The position numbers and the translations under genes were made by a program. The notes below the pieces were generated by a model. That model made no database searches. It had not been told where the DNA came from and saw only the letters and a program-made list of their open reading frames with translations. A DNA stretch of 64,000 bases from Coptis chinensis (Eukaryota; Streptophyta; Magnoliopsida; Ranunculales; Ranunculaceae): NCBI GenBank assembly GCA_015680905.1, contig CM027382.1:5270001-5334000 (forward strand), given 5' to 3'. This document shows, piece after piece, positions 1-13,600 of the stretch (its first letter is position 1; every line of letters starts with the position of its first letter).

Positions 1-490
1 GAAATCTTACAAGTTACGTGTAGAAATATTGGTTTTAACACTTGCTACATAGCTGAAATCCGGGGTATTCTTGAGGGTATTGAGGAGGCGAAGAAGCAAG
101 GGGTGGAATAAAGTTTGGGTGGAATCGGATTCTACAAACCCCTTAGATCATGGCCTTCTGAGAGGACCAACTCCCATGGTTCTTAAAACAAAGGTGGAAG
201 AGAGTTCAAAGAAGGTTGTCTTATTGCCGATTACAAGCATTTGGCGGGAGGCAAACTTTGCGGTGATTTAGCCGCCAAATCATGCGCTTTCACTTTCGGT
301 TACCTCGGATCACGCTTTTGTATGAGGGAAGACCCGAATGGCTTACTAGATGGAAATCTCCCTCGGTGACCTACTATAGGTTTGTTTAAAGGTGGTTCGG
401 GACTGTACAAACCCAAACCAACTACTACATGTAACTTGTACCCCCTTTTTTCCCATTCTAATACAATTTTGCTAACTTAGAAAAAAAAAA
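1..490 (+). mobile_element. 3' end of a plant LINE with RNase H-like domain, poly(A) tail
   Basis: This is the 3' end of a non-LTR retrotransposon whose upstream part lies outside the window. Codons at about 45-100 read CYIAEIRGILEGIEEAKKQG, and one frame further they read WNKVWVESDS, the typical C-terminal RNase H-like block of plant L1-type LINEs that trims RNA during insertion. A one-base frame change in the G run near 99-104 separates the two pieces, so the copy is dead. Further weak matches (IWREA, then DLAAKSCAF in a shifted frame) continue to about 290. An untranslated stretch follows and ends in ten A residues at 481-490, the expected LINE tail. The 5' end and target duplication cannot be seen. 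An RNase H domain from another retroelement is the main alternative. Confidence 0.7.
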
Positions 491-2731
491 TAAGATCATG
501 GGTACTTTGAATATTTGCCTAAGTATTCAGTGTAGCACTATCACTAACTTTTCCATGTATATTTTTATAGAAGACACAACATACTTTAAAATTCATCGGG
601 CAAGGGTTGGAGATCGAATTGTGGCAGATATCCAAGTATGTCTATAACTAAACTCAAATTTGAAAAATTGTTACCGCGCATTCATTATACAAATGCGCTT
701 TTGCAGTAAGTACATCAACCAAAATACTTTAGCCTGAAAATTAACATGCCCAGACAAAATAAGTTTTAAAATAGTAGGCCGACCACAGATCAGGCTGCAT
801 GGCTAGTATATTTTTTAATTGACAAAGTAACAAAGTTATGTTTGCCACTTGGACCCCTATAAACTCAAACCAATGCTTATGAGTTGCATAAACTAATGTG
901 CCGAAGAGTATTGGAAAATATGCCCCATTTGAAGTTATTTTGAAATGGAAATACGTGGTGCTAGTCTCCTTTAGAAAACCCATTTTTTCACTTCAGAGCG
1001 AGTTCAGAGAACAGAAAAGCCACAAATTTATGAATACATTATAGCGAAGCAAGGATGTTCACCCATGATTGGCTTAATTGGTATCTATGACATTGAAAGG
1101 AAAGTGCACGGTCTTAAACCGTCGAAACGCGGTTTTAGAGCGGGCCAAGTGAACGGTTTGGGTGACTAAGGCTGTGATCCTGTCTACGCGTCCAGTTGTG
1201 CACAATAATTGAAGAGAAAAAAAGATGGTCATAATTCCGACAATTCTAGAAGACTACAGACCAAGCACAAACCACGCCATAAATTGTCTTTGTGGCAGGA
1301 CTCTGCACTCTGTACAGTCTCTACTGTTCTTTAGCAAAAAACAAAATACCTGTACTGTTTGTTGCCTTTGCCATGCATTCCACACACGTCAAGATTGCGT
1401 TACTTTCAACTTGAAAGACTACTTTATGGTATATTTAAAATACGATAATGGTCCACGTCTCCAGGCCAAAATAAATAATAGTGACAGTCTACGGAGATCA
1501 TACTGTCCAAGTATCAAACCTACCATCCAATCACCCATCAATCAATAAATCCTGATTTAACTGCGATCACAGTGTCCAAGTATCAAACCTACCGCCCAAA
1601 CCCAATCACCCACCAACTCATCAATCATTATATATTCTTCATTTGATTGAGCCATTAAAAAGACTTGACATTGACATAAAGTCTTCTAATTAAGTTCTAA
1701 AAGACAAAATAATCATGTTAGATAGTCATGAAAATTATTGGTGGTATAAATGCTTCTTGAGCCATATGGCAGATTGGCAGATATGACACTTTGGTTTCTA
1801 GAATAATCAATTTGTTGGGTTTTTCTCTATATTCCTTTTTTGTTCTAGGTTTTTTTCCTTTCATTTTTTTTAAAACAAATATTTCGATTTATCATTTTCA
1901 TTTTCATTTTCTTTTCAATTTTGTTTTCTTTTCTCCCCCTTTTACTTTTATTATTATTATAGGCTCCTTTCTAAAACCAGTTAATATTGTGAAATTTTCT
2001 TCTATAGCCGAATGTCAACTTTGATGCACTGGCTCACTCCGAGTGGTATCATGGAAATAAATGCAAATGTGGAAAGTTTTAATTTGGGGATAGTTTCTCT
2101 GGGAAATTTTCAAAAACAAAATGTTCCATAATTTAGCAAGTAATTAAATTTTAGAAAATCTAGTGTGCACAGGAGAAAAAGTGTTGTAGTTAATGTAGGT
2201 CACTCATCACACCAAAAAGTACAGGTGTATTACATCACGAAGTACTATGCAAGGGTCCAGATTCATGCATACCAGTGCAGCCTAAGTACTCTAGAACTGC
2301 TAATTAAATTTAGTTGTTGAAAAGGAAAAACAATCGAGACGATAGGTTTTCATTTTGGGAAAACATTTGTCGACCACTTTAAATTGATAAAAGTTTAGTA
2401 CGTTTTTTTATCTTTTTGTCAAAACTTTCCATACGGGCCCACCAACAAATGACTAAACCAAACACGCTTAAAATGGAATATGGTGGAAAGATTTGTCCTC
2501 TTTTCTGGAGTGACCAAACGTGCCCCCGCATGCAAAAGATTTGTTCTTGGGATATCTGTTTTGTTTGGGAACTCTCGATCTAGACTTTTTATTTTTGGGC
2601 TTTTTACACGCTAGTGCTATAATTCCAATGAGTTTAAGCCCATAGGCTTGCTAGATGGTCGGGCTAGAGACCATGGTCCGCAACTTTTTGTAATTATCTA
2701 GGAATTTTTGCCCTATGTCAGTACTGCTTCG
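491..2731. other. gene-free AT-rich stretch
   Basis: No reading frame here resembles a known protein. The open frames (741-983 minus, 1225-1548 plus, 1791-2024 plus) are short and of low complexity or random composition. A tRNA-like A-box (TGGCTTAATTGGTA, about 1070-1083) occurs, but no convincing B-box or poly(A) end follows it. A short near-duplication surrounds 1508-1610 (a GTCCAAGTATCAAACCTACC motif occurs twice). Confidence 0.6.
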
Positions 2732-2739
2732 GTGTGAAG

Positions 2740-3630
2740 CCTTGTTAGCAATTCGGGATACGGTAAAAAAATAATCCGGGAATAATTCAAGAATTATTTA
2801 GTGACCCAAAAAAACGGTACGGTCAAATATTTGGTTAAAAATTCATGATACGGTAATTATGCGGTGTTTAATTTACACTGTTTTAAACGTTTGGTTGCAA
2901 AAATTCAGAAGCCAAAAATTCAGAATATTCTAAATAGAAGTTAGTAGATATAATAAAAGTTGTTATTTCTCTCGAATATAACCAACATATCCTAAAAACA
3001 TAGCAAATATATCAAAAGCAAGTTTAACTATAACCCAATCGAAATTGCAAGTTGCCATTTTTACTCTTATTAGATCCACCAACATCTCCAATTATTGCAA
3101 TAACAGCTAAAGCTTGGACATCCTCAGGCACGCTTTGTACATGGAGTAGTAATGTCATGCCCTATCTGCCTAGACAAATGCGACTTCAACCGAGACGCTC
3201 CACCAGGAAATTCTTAATTTCTTACAAAATTTGCAAAGAAAATGTTTATTCTTGTCTTGGGCATACTTCTAGAAAGGATCTTTCTTTCTCGCCATCTGAC
3301 AAAAAATTATACATAACCACAAGTACAAACTAAATTAAATTGATTTCCTTTTAAACTAGGCTTGACATAGAATATATTAATCACATAGTACAAACATGGC
3401 ATGACTATTTAATATTCACCAAAATGTATAAAGTATTAGCTTTGAGATTAATTTATTGCATGCATGAAGTGCATAAAAGATAACAAAAAGAAATAAAGAA
3501 CAGTACTATAAGACAAATAAATAGTGGTAAATGGTGAATCTAAGATGAGAAAGTACCTCTATTGCTTTTGAGAGGTGAAACCGTGAGATTTTAGAAGGAA
3601 GAAGCAGGGGTGGAAGATTAAGAAGCAAAC

Positions 3631-3721
<91 letters not shown>

Positions 3722-3903
3722 CCCTTTTCGAAACCCCAATGAATTATTCTACCTAAATTTTAAAATATTCGTAAAATACCTTATTATATTTTTCAGGACA
3801 AAAAATCGCGAATTATTCTGAATCTTTCAAAACTACAGAAATATTAGACGTTTGGGGATTCAAATATTCGGTTCGCGAATAATTCACCGAATTGCTAACA
3901 AGG
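2740..3903. mobile_element. hAT-like non-autonomous DNA transposon (8-bp TSD, 17-bp TIR)
   Basis: The ends are perfect 17-bp inverted repeats, CCTTGTTAGCAATTCGG at 2740-2756 and its complement at 3887-3903. They are flanked by an exact 8-bp direct duplication GTGTGAAG (2732-2739 and 3904-3911). An 8-bp target duplication is the hAT superfamily signature. The element is 1164 bp long. Subterminal stretches at both ends share further partly matching motifs (CGTTTGG, AATAATTC). No transposase is recognisable. An open frame at 3052-3333 has no recognisable domain and could be a filler or captured fragment. A long TA microsatellite lies at 3640-3718. The element must have been moved by a transposase encoded elsewhere. 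Confidence 0.85.
3640..3718. repeat. (TA)n microsatellite inside the hAT-like element
   Basis: About 39 TA units in a row, preceded by an A run. It produces a spurious minus-strand frame made of alternating Ile and Tyr, which is not a gene. Confidence 0.95.
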
Positions 3904-3911
3904 GTGTGAAG

Positions 3912-5339
3912 TGCATGTAATATTCCATTTCATTATATCACTTGATCAGCTCTCAAATGTGCATTTTATTACCTGTATATTGCTGCATTACAACTCTTCT
4001 TACGCTTAACGAAAAGACAACTCATATTTTTTATTGATTTTTTAAGGTTGTGGAGTATTTTAGACCACTTATCATAAAAATTGTGTCTTAACACCAAAAG
4101 GAGCCTTAATCATGTTTATTATGAAGACCAAAAACTGCTATGAAAAAGTGCTAAAAATGTCAAAGTCAACGGTCAAAGTCAAAAGTCAAGGTCAAACTTC
4201 AAAACCCTCAATTTAGAAGACCAGAGATGGAGACCCTTATCTCAAAATATGATATTCTCCTAAACCTACATTGGTCAATAAGAAATCAAAAAGCAAAAGC
4301 AAAAGTGAAGTGTGAGGTGTCTGATTTGTAATAGAAATGGCAAATCTGAAAAACGAAAAAGTAGGGGTATATAATCCAAAAGTAAGGGAGAGAGAAACCA
4401 TATATTGTCTTAGGATCCAAACCATTTGGTTTGTTAAATTTCTTGTATAATTTTTCAATTCAAGTTTTTATTTTATTGTTTGTTTTATTTCCTTTCAATC
4501 AAAACTTGTTATTTTACTTGTTCTTATTTCAATCTTTAATCAACCTTTCTTTCAATATTTTCAAGTCATTTCAATACCAAGAACTAAAGCTTTTATGTTT
4601 TCATTAGCTTAAAATCAATCTAATATATACAAAAGTCTACATTTCTTATTCACAACTCCCACACTCAAACTTTAAACAATTTAGGACGAACCTCACTTCT
4701 AAAACAAACTCTTTTGAAGTTACTACTACTAGCTAAAGCTTCATCACTCATCTAAATATTCAGCATCTTTCATCATGTTGCTTCATGGCCGGATAACTAA
4801 GTGAAAAATATTTTTACTATTACCACTTTACAATTGAGGCTATGTTAGGTATTAGTGCAAATTAATACAATTCTGTTTTAGTTAAAAATTGAACTGAAGC
4901 TCAAGTAAATCACAGTAGTCATATTTTGTTCGTTCATTCGTTTATTATATAGTTACCGGCCTTCATGTTTCTTAACAGCCTTCTTCTTAATATTTGTCAC
5001 AAAACATTCTCAATGCAGGGTTTTTTACTTTTCTTCTCACCTTATTTCTTTAAGTGCCAAAAGTGTAAAGACAAAATTGTCATTGTTTCCAAACTTTAAT
5101 GAACAATTGAAGAAAAAGTGTTAAAAATGAGAAAATAAATAAAAATAAAAAGATTAATATCAACGATTTTTATTGTTTTTCGTTAGAATCTAAAGTCTAA
5201 AGTGATTGTGTTAAATGGGGAAAATATCCAATTTTGAAGAGGCGAGATAGGAAGAAAACTAATTTGGCGGGGTAATGCAAAAAAAAGAGAGAGGAACATT
5301 AAATGGCGAAGATTTAAAATTATTTGTGTGGATTTGGTT
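3912..5339. other. gene-free intergenic stretch
   Basis: AT-rich DNA between the hAT-like element and the LTR retrotransposon. A minus-strand frame at 4237-4458 has no recognisable similarity. Nothing else can be supported here. Confidence 0.6.
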
Positions 5340-5344
5340 TATAA

Positions 5345-5620
5345 TGTTAAGGTTCTTAACTTAAATTAAGAAGAACCCTATGTTGATCCTTTGATTGGAG
5401 ATCAAAACCACCTTATGATTCTTTGATTGGAGATCAATAAACCACCAAAAAGTTCTTAATACTATTAGTTGAATGAATACCAGTCCAATTACAGATGACC
5501 TCCTTATATAGGAGAGCAATTAACTTTATTTCAACATACTTCCTAAATTAAGCAAAACAATTTAGAAACAAAGGTTTTCTTATATAAATAAATACTAATA
5601 GCAGTATCGGTTTCCTAACA
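5345..5620 (-). repeat. 3' LTR of the Reina-like element
   Basis: This 276-bp copy runs from TGTTAAGG to CCTAACA and pairs with 14408-14683. On the minus strand it is preceded by the polypurine tract. Confidence 0.93.
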
Positions 5621-5633
5621 TCCCATCCCCCTT
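5621..5633 (-). other. polypurine tract of the Reina-like element
   Basis: Read on the minus strand the tract is AAGGGGGATGGGA, directly upstream of the 3' LTR. This is the usual priming site for plus-strand DNA synthesis in LTR retrotransposons. Confidence 0.85.
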
Positions 5634-5639
5634 GAAATG

Positions 5640-8600
5640 CAACTTGTCCTCAAGCTGGAAAATCAGGATAGCGAGCACAAAATTCATAACACTCCTCCCA
5701 TGTAGCTTCATCCACAAAGTGATCCTTCTATTGAATAAGCCAACGAGTGATTGCTTGATTATTCTTCTTGAAAATACCTCATTCTAGAAGTCGCTTAGGC
5801 ACCCATTCAGAAGTATTAGCAAGAGCTGGTAAATGAGGGTCTGGAGTAACAGTGTTACCCAGCTTTTTCTTCAATGCAGAAACATGGAAAACAGGATGGA
5901 TATGACAACCTATTGGAAGGTCCAATTTATAAGCGACAGAACCAATCTTCTTAGTTACTTGGAAAGGACCATAGTAACGGGGAGAGAGCTTAGAATAAGT
6001 TTGGGACGCCGCGGTGGATTTTCGATAAGGTTGCAACCTTAAATATACCTAATCATCCACCTCAAAATTGCGCTTAGAGCGCTTAGCATCAGCGTATTGT
6101 TTCATTCGAGCTTAAGCAGATTGTAAATGGTCCTTTAAAAGGTGAAAAGTTCTATCACGATCCCGCAGTGCAACATCCACATCATGAACAGCAGTAGAAC
6201 CAGGCAAGTAAGCAGAAATGGAGGGTGGAGGACGACTATACACAACTTGAAAAGGAGTCATTTGAATAGCAGAGTTATAAGTAGTGTTATACCACCATTC
6301 GGCCCATGGTAAGCAGCAAGTCCAATCATGAGGATTTTAACCCACAAAACAATGTAAATATCACTCCAAGGTGCGATTAGTGACTTCAGTTTGACCATCA
6401 CTTTGAGGATGATAAGCGGAACTCTAACATAACTGTGTACCTTGTAGAGAGAAGAAGGCTTCCCAAAAAGCACTGAGAAATATAGGATCCCGATCACTAA
6501 CAATTGTACGAGGCATACCATGCAAACAAGCAATATCTCAAACAAAAACTTCATCAATAGAAGTAGTGGTATAAGGATGGGTCAGAGAACTTAAATGAGC
6601 ATATTTAGATAACCGGTCCATAACCACCAAAATGACAATTTTTCAATTGGAAGAAGGTAGCCCCTCAATAAAATATCAATCCAAACATCATTAGGAATAG
6701 GCAAGGGATTAAGATGACTAGGGGGTGAGATCTCTGCCTTATTGCGCTGCCACACATCACAATGAGCAACAAATGTCTTTGTGTCTCGCTTCATACCAGG
6801 CTAGTAAAAATTGACTTGGAGACGTTTATAAATGTGGAAAAATCCAAAATGCCCACCTGCTGTAGTGGCATGAAATTCATGTAACAATTTAGAACACCAA
6901 GAAGAAGATGGAACAACCACAATGCGACCCTTATATCGAAGAATGTCGTCGACATAAGAATAGTGCTTCTTTGGAGAAGATGAGTGTTGAATCGTATGAA
7001 TAATAGCATGCATAGAATCAGTGGAGTTACACTCGCGAGTAATATCATCAATACTAGAAAATATAGGTGAAGAGATAGTAAAAAGAGTTGACGACTCGTG
7101 AACACGAGATAAAGCATCAGCAACCTGATTTTCACTCCCTCGGTGATAAATAATCTCATAATCATATCCCAAGATTTTAGACAACCATTTTTGTTGCTCA
7201 GTAGAAGAAAGTCTTTGCTCTAATAAATATTTAAGACTTTGATGATTTGTATAAATCTTGAAATGTCGGCCTAGAAAATAAGGGCGCTATCTTTGTACAA
7301 CAAAAACAATAGCAAGCATTTCTTTATTATAAATGGACATGCTCAAATTTTTACCAGAGATAGTCTTACTGAAATCAGCAAGAGGATGACCATCTTGCAT
7401 GAGAATAGCACCCAACCCATTGCCGGAAGCATTACACTCAAGAGCGACCCTTTAGAAAAATTAGGAAGCGACAAAACTGGTGCAGTAGTCAAAGAAGACT
7501 TTAAGTGAGAAAAGGCATCAGTTGCATTAGCATCCCAAACAAAAGAGTCCTTCTTTAATAATTGAGTCAATGGTGCACTTAATTTGCTATAATCTTTAAC
7601 AAACTTGCAGTAGTAACCTATCAGCCCTAAAAAACCATGAAGGTCCTTGATAGTCTTCGGAACAGGCCAATGTACAACAGAAGAGATCTTGTCAGGATCA
7701 ACTGAAACCCCTTTAGCAAAGGTAACATGACCAAGATATGCAACCGAACTTTGAGCAAAAGAACACTTCAACTCCTTAACAAATAAAACATTAGTGCGCA
7801 AAATATTGAAAACAATAGATAAGTGTTCAATATGATCAGAGAGATAACCACTATACACCAAGATATCATCAAAGAAAACCAACACGAACTTGCGCAAGAA
7901 CGGGCAAAATAAGTAATTCACCAAGATTTGAAACGTAGCAGGAGCATTAGAGAGACCAAATGGCATGACCAAAAATTCATAATGACCATCAAGAGTTCGA
8001 AAAGCAGTTTTCAAAATGTTAGGCTCATGCATCAGTATCTAATAAAATCCAAGACAGAGATTGAGCTTGGTAAAAATAACAGCACCATGCAACTTGTCTA
8101 ATAACTCATCAACCACAGGAATAGGAAAATGATCCTTGATCGTAATATTATTCAAAGCACGAAATTCAACACACATACGCCAAAACCCATCTTTTTTGCG
8201 AACCAAGAGAACTGGAGAAGAGTAATTTAAGGACTGGAACTAGCTCGAATTAGTCCAACATCTTGTAATTCCTTAACAACCTTGTCGATTTCAGCTTCTT
8301 AAAAGTGGGAATACCTATAAGGACGCACATTCACAGGTGAAGAGCCAGCAACCAAAGGAATTCGGTGATCATGAGAGCGAACTGGTGGAAGACTAGTTGG
8401 AGAACCAAAAAGATCTGAAAAATGAGAAAGAAGAGTGGTGATCTCGAGTGGAATTGATTTAGTGACTAATGAAGAATCAGTGGTCAATTGGAAAAGAACA
8501 CCCTATTTTTTGCGGCGTAAAAGATGATGCACTGAATAACAATCCATAAGCATGACAGTAGGAGAACCATCACCAATCAATGTAAAATCTTTATTATCCA

Positions 8601-9697
8601 CTGTAAATGTCATAAGTAAATCACTGAAATTCCAAGCAATGGAGCCTAAGGAATTTAACCATTGGGTACCCAAAACCATGTCACATCCACTTATAGCCAA
8701 AAGGAAAAAATTAGTGGTGAAAGCATAGCCTTGCAAACTAAGGTGAACATCTTGACATTTACCAATACTATTCAAAAACCTACCATCAGCCACCATTACA
8801 CGCAAATTGTTGTCACACTGAATGGAGTAACCACATTGTTTAGCAATAGTCGGGTGGAGAAAATTGTGGGTATAACCTGAATCAATGAGAATTGTAATGG
8901 GCTGCCACTAACATTCTCGATTTCTGATTCAAGAGATGTAATGTCCTCAACCATTATCTCACCTTCTAAGAGAGACAATTGAGGCTTTTGACACCGATGA
9001 CCCGGCTTGTAAACGTCATGACAATTGAAACACAAACCTTTCTCTCGTTGTTCTTTTTGTTTAGCCCATGCATGATAACATTTTAACACCAGAAGAGCTA
9101 GCAGGCAACTGTATATAGGGGTTTTGAATAACTAGCAGACACCGTAGAAGGCGGAGAAGATGACACCCGAGAAGCAGTCGCCTTTGTTGCATTAAAAGCA
9201 ACAGTTGCAATAATTGCTTATTTTTGGCAAAGAGATAACTCAAAAGTATCAGTTAAAGTGAAAGGACGAAGCATGCGAACGCCAGCACTTATATCAGCAT
9301 AGAGACCAGAAAGAAACATACTAACTTGATGTGATTCCAACAAATTAGGAACCAGATTTACTAAGCACTCAAACTCAACAATAAATTCTCTAACAGTACT
9401 AGTTTGTGAAAGCTTAGCTAAGGAGCTACACAAATTAATATTCTTACGCGAACCAAAACGAGAACATAACGCAAGAGAAAATTGTTGCCAAGTCAACATA
9501 CCTAAAGATTGTTTAATCCGACGATACCAAGAAATAGCATCACCTTGAAGGTATAAAGTTGCCAAGGAAACAATCTGCGCAATTAAAATTTTATTAAGAT
9601 CTTGATATTGTTCAACTTGAAACAACCATCCTTCAGGGTCTTTTCCATCGAACTTAGGAAAATCAATATGAAGAGTACGACCCTGAATAACCACTCC
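5640..9697 (-). pseudogene. gag-pol remains of the Reina-like element
   Basis: Fossil coding region, read right to left. The gag core lies at about 9694-9218, with a zinc knuckle (CFNCHDVYKPGHRC) near 9000-9040. An aspartic protease region follows (about 8800-8500, with a VLGTQWL motif). The reverse transcriptase core (about 8030-7340) includes the VFFDDILVYS catalytic block. RNase H connects to the integrase zinc region (7184-6801), followed by the integrase core (about 6790-6260). The integrase C-terminal region (6036-5779) has the RYYGPFQV motif, and a chromodomain-like stretch (ITRWLIQ...ATWEE) reaches the polypurine tract. The order PR-RT-RNaseH-INT is Ty3/gypsy. The region has many breaks and no continuous polyprotein frame. 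Confidence 0.85.
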
Positions 9698-10141
9698 ATT
9701 ATTATAACACCTCTATTTTTATTAATGTCCAAAATTAATTATTTCACAAAATTTAATATATTATTGACTGTCTTAAGTTGACTATTAAATTTAAGTGAAT
9801 ATGTATGTTTGACTTTTTGAAAAAAAAAAAAAAAAAAAAAAATAGTTTGTTTAGTTTGAAAATGGTTTAATAGGAAAGTTTTTAAGTTTTAAAATAATGT
9901 GTAGAGAATTTGTAAATATGGAAATGTCTTGAGTTTGTTTTAGATCTAAAAGAAAGAAGAAGAAAACAAAATAGAGAAAGAAAAACAAAAAAAAAAAAAA
10001 AAGAAGAAGAAGAAGAATAAAGAATGAATAAATGAAGTATTTGTATTACTTGGTGATATAGATTTTACATGGCGTTGATTCTTTTCTATGATTGTTCTTT
10101 CGATAGCAACAACAAAAGGGTGAGTAGACATATTTTTATCA

Positions 10142-10144
<3 letters not shown>

Positions 10145-10202
<58 letters not shown>
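10145..10202. repeat. (TA)n microsatellite
   Basis: About 28 uninterrupted TA units inside the solo LTR. Confidence 0.95.
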
Positions 10203-10208
<6 letters not shown>

Positions 10209-11279
10209 TTTTTTTGTGATTTTTATCTTGTTTGCTTCATAAATGCTTCATTATCGTTTTATAAAAGTTTCATATTTAATTATGAATATTTGATATTTGT
10301 TTTGAAATTTTAATTGTCGTTTGGAACGATGATATGTTTGCAGAATTCTGCACAAGTACTGACTTGTGACTTGAATTTGACTAATTAGATGACGTAAATA
10401 GTTTTTTGACAAAACTAAACAATTTTAGTTCTCTGAATCATCTTTCATTTCCAATTATCCTTGACTAATTCCAGTTTATATTCTATTTGATGTGAATTTT
10501 ACAAGAAAGTGCGTCAGAAAATTGAATAGCAGAATTTAAGTTGTTGGGTCTGTTCCATCACATAGTTTAGGGTACATACTAAACGAATTAGTGTTTAGGA
10601 ATTTTTGTATTGAAATGGATTTTCTGTCTAATTTTCATAATGGTATAATTGATTTAAAACTTTGATTATATGAATTATCTATAATTTTTTAGAATGGACA
10701 AAGGTCAAACTGTCCTAACCAATTTCTCATGCATAGAACAATATACATAATTTATTAGTGTAGGTTTTAGTTGTACAAGAAAAACAGTAATAATCATGCA
10801 ATTTGTATCGTATTAATATTTCAAATAAATGTATATTGATTGGAAGATTAATTATTTTATTTGTCTAAAGAGTTCTATTATATGTATTGGAATAAGAGTT
10901 GCATGCATAATTGTTTGATGAATATTATATGCATAGAGCGTATATTGATACCATAATAAATTAAAGATTTTCGGATGATGACAGTATATGTATTAAATAT
11001 TGGTTTCGTATGAGTATAATTATATATAGATTTTATTTGCATGTGATATACGTAACAAATTGGAAATGTTTTAATTGGGAAATTTATTTGTTGTTAAGAC
11101 ATGTTTGATGGCTAAATGGGGTTCGGATGTATTAATTAGAAATTTTGTAATATAAATCAAAGTGTATGTATGATTTCAGTGTGACATGACATTCCTGAAA
11201 TGCTATAAAAAAATATTATGTAGTATGTTTGGAGCAATGGTGACATTATGTGGTATTTTATCATTGTTGTTCTGTTAAA

Positions 11280-11604
11280 GGCTTAAATACAGAAATATGC
11301 AACGTACTTAGGTCCTATTAACACTTGTATCAACATAGAATTTTTTTTCACAAACGTATCAATGTACTATGCCCGATTTAACAAAAATAGCAATCCGTTA
11401 AGTTCCGTCAGTTAAGTGATGATGATGATCTGTCATTATTTTTTCAATTTCGTTTTATTTGTATTTTCCACTTGGCATGCCACATCAGCATTTTCTACCA
11501 ACTCAGCATTTCCACCTCAGCATTGCCAACTCAACACTGCCAACTCAGTATTTTTTTGAAGTTTTTTAAGGACTGAAAAAATTAAATTTTTTTTTTTTTA
11601 ATTA

Positions 11605-11658
<54 letters not shown>

Positions 11659-12453
11659 TAATAATTATATAATAATAATAAAATAATTATATAAAAAATA
11701 AAGAAATATATAAATAATTTATTATTTTATTTATTATATATATTTGAAAATTACAAAAAAAAACTATAAATTATAAAAAAAAGATTATAATATATAAAAA
11801 AAAAAAAAAAAATATAAATAAAGAAATATATAAATAATATTTTTATTATATATATATATATATATTATATTTATATTTATATATTTATATTTATATTTAT
11901 ATTTATATTATAATCTTTTTTTTTCTTTATAGTTTTTTTATAATTTTCAAATATATATAATAAATAAAATAATATATTTTTTTATTATAAAATAATATAT
12001 TTTTATATAATAATATTTTTTTATAATATTTTTTTTGATTTGTAGTTTTTTATAATTTTCAAATATATATAATAAATAAAATAATATATTATTTATATAT
12101 TTCTTTATTTTTTATATAATTATTTTATTATTATTATATAATTATTAATTTATTTTTATATATATATTTATTAATTCAAAAAAATTAATTTATTTTTCAG
12201 TCACTTAAAAAAACGAAAATGCTGAGTTGGCAGTGCTGAGTTGGCAATGCTGATGTGGCATGCCAAGTAGAAAATACAAATAAAACGAAATTGAAAAAAT
12301 AATGACACATCATCACTTAACTGACGGAACTTAACGGATTGCTATTTTTGTTAAATCGGGCATAGTACATTGATACGTTTGTGGAAAAAAAATTCTATGT
12401 TGATACAAGTGTTAATAGGACCTAAGTACGTTGCATATTTCTGTATTTAAGCC
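11280..12453. mobile_element. Palindromic Mutator-like foldback element
   Basis: A 1174-bp insertion in the solo LTR, flanked by the 10-bp direct duplication TTCTGTTAAA (11270-11279 and 12454-12463). The ends are GGCTTAAATACAG and its complement. The inverted arms are near-perfect for at least about 290 bp (11280-11570 against 12200-12453), and AT-rich sequence continues the palindrome towards the centre near 11.8-12.05 kb. Each arm has repeated CCAACTCAGCATT-like motifs. There is no coding capacity. Long inverted repeats with a 9-10-bp duplication and GGCTTAAATA ends fit the Mutator superfamily. The transcript would fold into a long hairpin, a likely small-RNA source (inference). Confidence 0.85.
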
Positions 12454-13435
12454 TTCTGTTAAATGATATGATATATTATGATATCTATTAAATACAACAT
12501 TTTTCATAAATAAATGTAAACGCTCCATTATTATATTTGTGAGATGCTATATAAGGTATTATAGCCTTTGTGGATATTTCCAAAGAGATTGTGGTTTGGT
12601 ACAATAATTTTATTTGACACGTGAAAGAATAAAATGGTTAGGAGATGGATGGTGATATTTCCAAACATTGTGTTTTAGTGTCATATATTTTATTGGCACA
12701 TGATAAAGTGTGGAATGATTACGAGATATAATGGTAAGATATTTGAATAAATTACGTAACAAAAATTCTAGAACCTAACTACCACAACTCATGTGATTAG
12801 CCCTTTTATAAGGCGTACGTAATATGATTTGCCCTTCTATAGGGCGTATAAGATGCTGATTGACCCATGTGTAGGGCAATCATAGCCAAATAATGGCTTG
12901 ATTATCTCGCTCGCAAAATCTAAAACGAGACACGCGATATTTTATGCCGAATAGTGGCAGTATCCACATAATGGCGTTCACGTGAGGGTTACTTGGTATG
13001 CGATATCCTGCTTTAGGGTAACTATGCACGGAGTGATTCATTACGTGAGGAGAGGCATGTGGATGTACATGTTCAGCGTTGGGAAGCAATTGTGGTAGCC
13101 AGAGAAACTAGGTAAAATATAGAAACAACGTGATTCTAGAGACACTTGAAGAAACTCTAAACAATAATTGTGATGATATATCAAAGTGTACGTTAAATCT
13201 ATAATAAATGATTGATTATGGTTATGAAATTGGTCATTGAGATTGTTCTTGTTGGTTAAATGAGATGATTGGAATTATATATAGGATATGTTTGTTTTAT
13301 TGTAATTTAGTTTGCATTCACAATGGTTTTGCAGAATGGTAGGTTGAATTGATTATTTATGCAGGTGTGACCCACTCTGTCATCAGGCCTACACCAGTGT
13401 AAGTATAGAGTAAGTTTTAGTTGATCTAGTATGGT

Positions 13436-13600
13436 TTGAAGCTAAGGCGCCTCAGTGGAGGAACTAAATGTCTTATTATTATTGAATTGGAAGCTAAGGC
13501 GCTTCAGTGGAGGAACTACCTACCTTAATTATTGTACTTAAGAATGTTGTATTATTCGTTAGATGTTAAGGCACCTCAGTGGAGGAACTAACTGCCTTAT
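13436..13600 (+). repeat. Three direct repeats of about 26 bp in the solo LTR
   Basis: Three copies of a motif like GCTAAGGCGCCTCAGTGGAG followed by GAACTA start near 13441, 13491 and 13565, each followed by a short divergent AT-rich stretch ending in CTTATT or similar. They could be LTR regulatory repeats; the function is unknown. Confidence 0.8.

Noticed and set aside
1060-1205. Possible tRNA-derived SINE or tRNA gene (A-box TGGCTTAATTGGTA)
   Set aside because: No matching B-box at the right distance, no cloverleaf, no A tail and no flanking duplication.
3506-3739. Protein frame of alternating Ile-Tyr (also at 19952-20322)
   Set aside because: Produced by TA microsatellites; not a gene.
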